Part shown: positions 59,636 to 64,000 of the stretch, piece after piece | Numbering within the stretch: the first letter of the stretch is position 1 | Layout: every line of letters begins with the position of its first letter | NCBI RefSeq assembly: GCF_023065955.2 | Contig: NW_026622985.1 | Span: 3,928,001 to 3,992,000 of the forward strand | Source: Ursus arctos | Lineage: Eukaryota; Chordata; Mammalia; Carnivora; Ursidae | Reading direction: 5' to 3' | DNA length: 64,000 bases | Notes under the pieces: generated by a model | What the model was told of the DNA's origin: nothing | Databases searched by the model: none | Seen by the model: the letters and a program-made list of their open reading frames with translations, nothing else | Position numbers and translations under genes: made by a program

Positions 59636-59824
59636 GGGTCGCCTGGGTGGCTCAGTCAGTTGAGCATCTGACTCTTGATTTCAGCTCAGATCATGATCTA
59701 AGGGTCATAAGATTGAGCCCCATGTCCAATTCCATGCTTAGCAAGGAGTCTGAGATTCCTTTCTCTCCCTTTCCCTCTGCCCCTCCCCCAACTCAGATAA
59801 ATAAATAAATCTTAAAAAAATAAG
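59636..59824 (+). mobile_element. SINEC, older subtype
   Basis: GGGTCGCCTGGGTGGCTCAG head, CTCAGATCATGATCTAAGGG core, AAATAAATAAATC tail. Duplication GGCACGTGTTCTG at 59623-59635 and GGCACACATTCTG at 59825-59837. Confidence 0.95.
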
Positions 59825-61032
59825 GGCACACATTCTGAATGATCCCATAGTCCAGATTAACTCGGAAACCTATCACTCAGTACGGAGGAAATGAGGACAA
59901 AGAGAAGCCAGACTGTGCCTACAAGAGAAAATAGTAGGAGCTTCAGAACTCCTCACAAAGAAGGAGGTATTTCATATCTTGGGTGTTGGAGCATGCAAAT
60001 GTGACAAATTGGATATAGAACTCCACTGGTAAAAAAGTTGAAAAGCCAAAATCTAAGTTTGCACACATCCCTCCATAATCATATCTCTATTCAGGTTTAA
60101 TGTCTCCATCACTATAATCTTCACAAATCATGTTTTCCAGCCAGTGAAATCTGCTGGTTTTCCCCTAATGGATTCATTCTTAATCCCACCACTAGGGTGG
60201 GATTAAGGTGTCTCCATGTCTTTTATTTTTTCTTCTTTGCACTTAAATTAATGCAATACAGGTGACACATAAATTATAACAAGTCATGTTAAAACAGTTC
60301 AAACATTCCTTCAATGTTTTATGGATTGAATTTTTATACATTGTACAATAATACTCTTCAAATGTTTTCATGTGGAAAGCATAGTCTTTTTATGTTTGCT
60401 TTGAGTATCACTTGATGGCCATGATGCTACGGGACAAATTTTAGTTTCAGCCAATGTGGCAATAAGGTAGAGGGTTGTTCACTCACTTGAATGTCTGAAG
60501 AAGTGCCCTTCCTCCCTTGTGTTGGCTGCTTTCCACTCTGCTCAGCCCTGTAAAGGGGAGTCAGGGAGTCAGCACTTACAGGGATACTATTATAATTTTG
60601 GATAATTTATTTTAGCTCCTAGAAATTTCCAGATACTTGATTTTTTGTCATGCATTACATGTAAAATTCAACCAGGTTTCTGATTTCCTGAAATCTTCTT
60701 GTTGATAGTTAGCAGGGACTGTTCTAGACAAACTTCTAAAGCAAAAAAAAAAAAAAAAAAAAAAAAGAAAGAAAGAAAGAAAGAAAGAGAAAAGTCTTGC
60801 ACTTTTTCCTTAGATAGTTTATGAAGTCGTATGGGTGGTTGGAAAAAAAAAAGTGAACTAAATATACAAGAAGCACATACAGATTGGAAAGAAAGTCAGG
60901 TATGCCTAATTCTGGGTTAACTGCAGATATGTGTGAGGCATTGGCATTAGTTTCCATCTGTACCCCAATAAAGAGTTCAAACAAACATTTTCCTGGGAAA
61001 AATACTAGGTCTGAGAAAGTCTTCTTTTAAAT
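59825..61032. other. Unassigned, with a strong hairpin at 60.18 kb
   Basis: No gene recognised. CTTAATCCCACC/GGTGGGATTAAG is a perfect 12-bp inverted repeat at 60179-60207. Confidence 0.4.
60740..60795. repeat. Poly(A) and (GAAA)n tract
   Basis: About 25 A residues then six GAAA units. It resembles a retrotransposon tail, but no element body precedes it. Confidence 0.93.
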
Positions 61033-61044
61033 TATCTGAGTTCT

Positions 61045-61255
61045 GGGGCGCCTGGGTGGCACAGCAGTTAAGCGTCTGCCTTCGGCTCAGGGCATGATCC
61101 CGGCATTACGGGATCGAGCCCCACATCAGGCTCCTCCGCTATGAGCCTGCTTCTTCCTCTCCCGCTCCCCCTGCTTGTGTTCCCTCTCTCGCTGGCTGTC
61201 TCTATCTCTGTCGAATAAATAAATAAAATCTTTAAAAAAATAAAATAAAATAAAA
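61045..61255 (+). mobile_element. SINEC, young ursid-type
   Basis: GGGGCGCCTGGGTGGCACAG head, ATGAGCCTGCTTCTTCC body, CTCGCTGGCTGTCTCTATC, tail followed by (TAAAA)n. Perfect duplication TATCTGAGTTCT at 61033-61044 and 61256-61267. Confidence 0.97.
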
Positions 61256-61531
61256 TATCTGAGTTCTATGAACTTCTGCTGTGTACCTCGCTCTTTAGAC
61301 TACAGTTCATCTGCTGTTGGCTGTTCATTATTTTTGCATTACAAAACAAAACAAAAACAAAAACAAAAAGAATAAGAGAAACAACCCTTTTCTGTCTGCA
61401 GTTTCCCAGAGTGAAATGACTCTTTAGCCTGAGTGACTTGCTTCCTCTCTAAGGTCTTTAGGGACAGTCAATGCCTATACAACAGGAGGTGAAAATTGCA
61501 CTCTTTCTGCTTCAGTTTTAACTGAATTTCT

Positions 61532-61718
61532 TTTTTTTAAAGATGTATTTATTTATTTGAGAGAGAGAGCGAGCACGCAAGCAGGGGGTAGGGGCAGAGA
61601 GAGATAAGCAGACTCCCTGCTGAGCAGGGAGCCCAATGCAGGGCTCAATCCCAGGACCCTGAGATCATGACCTGAGCTGAAGTCAGATGCTTAACTGACT
61701 GAGCCACCTGGGTGCCCC
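61532..61718 (-). mobile_element. SINEC, older subtype, minus strand
   Basis: Minus-strand head GGGGCACCCAGGTGGCTCAG, GGGTCCTGGGATTGAGCCCT core, GAGCAGGGAGCCCAATGCAG on the plus strand. Flanks TAACTGAATTTCT and TGACTGAACTTCT suit a diverged target duplication. Confidence 0.95.
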
Positions 61719-62247
61719 TTGACTGAACTTCTAAGACAATCGACACAAATTACTTCTCCATAGCAAAATGAGGCGTGAGATTACCTTGCAGGACTACAAT
61801 CAAAAGGACCAAATCTGGCTTTTTGATTCTCAGACCCTCATGAATTCAGAATAGGAGACTGGGGGTAGTTTTTGCAGAAATTCATTCATGAGTGGTGAGT
61901 CTCCAACTCATAGTGTGGGAATAGGCTATTTTCCCTCCCCTCAAACCTGAGGAAAGTTCTCTTAATGGAGCCACAGCTTATATGTGTCCCCTGGGTCTTA
62001 AAAGATAGGTTGGTCCCTTCCTTATACCTGAGAAATCTAACAGCAAGATGCTGTGTCCCAGTAGAGTGAATGCAACCATGGGGATGGTCCCACAACTCTG
62101 TCTGAGACCCTCTCCACTCCACCATCGCTCCAGGCTCCAGCTGACACAATCAGATTTATTATTCACTGACTTCTCTCTCCACTAGGTACAAGTTCCATAA
62201 AAGCAGGGCCTCACCTGCCTTACATACTGCTTCGTGCCCACACCTGG
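61719..62247. other. Unassigned, no gene recognised
   Basis: Balanced composition. Minus frames 61886-62149 and 61978-62166 have no motif. Confidence 0.4.
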
Positions 62248-62265
62248 ATAAGAAACAGCCAACCT

Positions 62266-62483
62266 TGGGGCACCTGGGTGGCTCAGTCCTTAAGGGTCTA
62301 CCTTCAGCTCAGGGCGTGATCCCAGGGTCCTGGGATCGAGCCCCACATGGGGCTCCTCCGCTGGGAGGCTGCTTCTTCCTCTCCCACTCCGCCTGCTTGT
62401 GTTCCGTCTCTCACTGGCTGTCTTTCTCTCTGTCAAATAAAATAATAAATAAAATAAAATAAAATAAAATAAAATAAAATAAA
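62266..62483 (+). mobile_element. SINEC, arctoid subtype, 18-bp target duplication
   Basis: GGGGCACCTGGGTGGCTCAG head, GGGCGTGATCCCAGGGTCCT core, CTGGGAGGCTGCTTCTTCC body, tail with about nine AAAAT units. Perfect duplication ATAAGAAACAGCCAACCT at 62248-62265 and 62484-62501. Confidence 0.97.
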
Positions 62484-62659
62484 ATAAGAAACAGCCAACC
62501 TAAATTTCAAAAACCCTGGCTGAAGGAACATCTGATAATTTACTAAAATGTGGGGTATGTGGAGATGGAGGTGTTTGGAGCAGTTCCTGGGCTTCCGGGA
62601 GGCCTCGGTAGCTCAGGAGATGGATGAAGGTGGCACTGATGTGACCATTTATTTTATTT

Positions 62660-62856
62660 TTATTTTTGTAAGATTTTATTTATTTATTTGACAGAGAGAG
62701 ACAGAGATTTAACAGTACAAGCAGGGGGAGCAGCAGACAGAGGGAGAAGCAGATTTCCCGCTGAGCAGGGAGCCCGACATGGGGCTCAATCGCAGGACCC
62801 TGGGATCATGACTTGAGCCAAGGCAGCTGCTCAACAGACTGAGCCACCCAGGCACC
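62660..62856 (-). mobile_element. SINEC, older subtype, minus strand
   Basis: Minus-strand head GGTGCCTGGGTGGCTCAGTC, GGGTCCTGCGATTGAGCCCC core, TTTATTTATTTATTTGACAG on the plus strand. A short deletion follows CAAGGCAGCTGC. Confidence 0.94.
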
Positions 62857-63052
62857 AAGATTTATTTTATGCTGATGAGAGTTTGAGAATATAGATAGGC
62901 AAGCCGGTGACTTAGTGCATGATGTTCTAAGAGAGTGAAGAAGGAAAGTGGCAGATGTGGGAATAATATTTCCTCCTTTTGATCTGGGAAATTTGAATAA
63001 TGACATTCTGTGTGAAGACATCTGGCAAGCTTATTGCTGGATCGCCATCATA

Positions 63053-63205
63053 GTGGCTAATGTGTATTGAGTATTCTCTGTGCCAGTCCCTCCTCTGGGC
63101 TTGTCATCGAGCAAGCTCATTAACCTTCATAGCAAAACTAAGAGGAAGTTACTCTTTTCAGGCCCATTTTTCAGAAGATAAACTAAGGCACAAAATTAGG
63201 ATTCA
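63053..63205 (-). mobile_element. MIR SINE fragment, minus strand
   Basis: GTGGCTAATGTGTATTGAG, CTGTGCCAGTCCCTCCTC, CTCATTAACCTTCATAGCAA, CCATTTTTCAGAAGATAAAC, TAAGGCACAAAATTAGG: reversed MIR order, moderately diverged. Confidence 0.82.
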
Positions 63206-63535
63206 GAAAAATGTTTTTGCTATTTCTAATTGCAAAAAAAAATTGACACTTGTAGCAAGTAACTGCCTTACACCCTTTCTGAATTGCAGTAAAATTTTCC
63301 AAAAAGTCCATAATTTAGAAAACCCCTAATTAAAATGCAAACCTTTGTCATATATCTAAGTCCATTTAAAATAAGACAACACTAAAAATACAGCTATTAT
63401 AAAGATGGAAAAAATTAGGAAGTCTGTGGAAAAGGATTATGAAGGTATACTAGAAATCTGGTTGTTGTCTGAAAAACAGTCTTTGTAACTGTTTTGATCC
63501 CAGCTTTGGAGGAGCAAGGTACAGGAGAGAATGAT
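63206..63535. other. Unassigned, no gene recognised
   Basis: AT-rich with no recognised family. Confidence 0.4.
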
Positions 63536-63542
63536 ATGTATA

Positions 63543-63839
63543 CGTGACCCTTGGCCAATGCACAGGTTAGGGCTGCTGCCACCCAACTCAGTTGAAAATC
63601 CCAGTATAACTTTGAACTCCCTAAGACCTTAACTACTAATAGCCTACTGTTGACCAGAAACCTTAATGATAACAGAAAGTGAGTAACATATATTTTGTAT
63701 GTATGTATTATTTTCTGTATTCTTACAACACCATAAGAAAAAAAAATACATTGACAGCACTGTGTATATATTTATTGAAACAAATCCATGTATAAGTGAA
63801 CCCCCACAGGTCAAACCCATGTTGTTTAAGGGTCAACTG
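63543..63839 (-). mobile_element. Tigger-type DNA transposon remnant (MITE)
   Basis: The right end read on the minus strand is CAGTTGACCCTTAAACAACA, GGGTTTGACCTGTGGGGG, TTCACTTATACATGG, then the TTTTTCTTATGGTGTTGTAA region, and CAACAGTAGGCTATTAGTAG. The left end GTGACCCTTGGCCAATGCAC is the opposite terminal repeat. TA dinucleotides flank both ends (63541-63542 and 63840-63841). No transposase coded. Confidence 0.88.
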
Positions 63840-63895
63840 TATATACAGAGTAGAACAAATTATCTGTCCAAAATGGATTTCTCCTGACATAATTG

Positions 63896-63952
63896 GTGTG
63901 TATACACACACACACACACACATTTATACATACATATATATATATATATATC
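63896..63952. repeat. (AC)n and (AT)n microsatellite
   Basis: About ten AC units, a TTTATACATAC link and about nine AT units. Confidence 0.95.
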
Positions 63953-64000
63953 TCAATTAACCAGTGTGTGAAATATTGAGGTGACAGCTGATGGGGAACC

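Noticed and set aside
60740..60795. Tail of a processed pseudogene
   Set aside because: The A run has no upstream cDNA-like sequence with a recognisable frame and no clear target duplication.
4402..62856. tRNA genes suggested by A and B box-like motifs
   Set aside because: All lie in SINE heads with CT-rich bodies and A-rich tails. The tRNA fold is not kept.
1..64000. CRISPR array, operons, ribosome binding sites or phage genes
   Set aside because: Repeats are dispersed SINEs and microsatellites. Codon and gene layout is mammalian, with no bacterial features.
1..64000. U6, 7SK, Y RNA, 5S rRNA or mitochondrial insertions
   Set aside because: I looked for their hallmark strings by eye and saw none. 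A covariance-model scan would be decisive.

Overview
This is eukaryotic, mammalian DNA: AT-rich, without bacterial-style gene packing, and crowded with interspersed repeats. About 29 elements are tRNA-Lys-derived carnivore SINEs (SINEC), each with a 5' GCCTGGGTGGC head, a CT-rich body and an (AAATAA)n tail. A younger group has GGCACAGCGGTTAAGCG in the head and ATGAGCCTGCTTCTTCC in the body. I associate that form with bears and giant panda, so the best guess is an ursid. The order-level call (Carnivora, Caniformia) is firm; the family-level call is an inference.

I recognise no protein-coding gene and no functional RNA gene. Open frames of 60-160 codons occur on both strands, but they are of chance length, run through SINEs or microsatellites, or lie in retroelement remains. 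The window reads as a gene desert or the inside of a very large intron.

Layout. 1-4390: AT-rich, mostly unassigned. 4.4-9.4 kb: SINEs nested in a MaLR-type LTR and in old L1 pieces. 9.4-14.6 kb: mostly unassigned, with a MIR, a tetranucleotide repeat and a long polypurine tract carrying a SINE. 14.6-20.7 kb: MaLR LTR, an L1 3' part on the minus strand, five SINEs and a carnivore-type L1 3' end. 21.5-22.4 kb: an LTR-like element. 23.8-27.25 kb: decayed class III (ERVL/MaLR-like) endogenous retroviral interior on the minus strand, broken by a separate LTR. 28-35 kb: SINEs, a MIR, an AT-rich microsatellite block and another MaLR LTR. 35.6-37.2 kb: the only CpG-rich stretch, with a 45-nt exon-like segment. 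38.8-41.1 kb: a recent 166-bp direct duplication flanking a minus-strand MaLR LTR. 41.5-42.5 kb: an exon-like minus-strand frame and a GC-richer stretch. 42.9-55.1 kb: SINEs and several L1 pieces, including one 5'-truncated L1 with readable target-site duplications. 55.4-55.9 and 63.5-63.8 kb: two Tigger-type DNA transposon remnants. 59.6-62.9 kb: five more SINEs.

No new functional system is evident. The items most worth checking are the 166-bp duplication, the CpG-rich interval with its mini-exon candidate, the exon-like frame at 41.7 kb, the inverted SINE hybrid at 42.9 kb, the core-inverted tandem repeat at 27.85 kb, and G-quadruplex motifs in two L1 3' ends.
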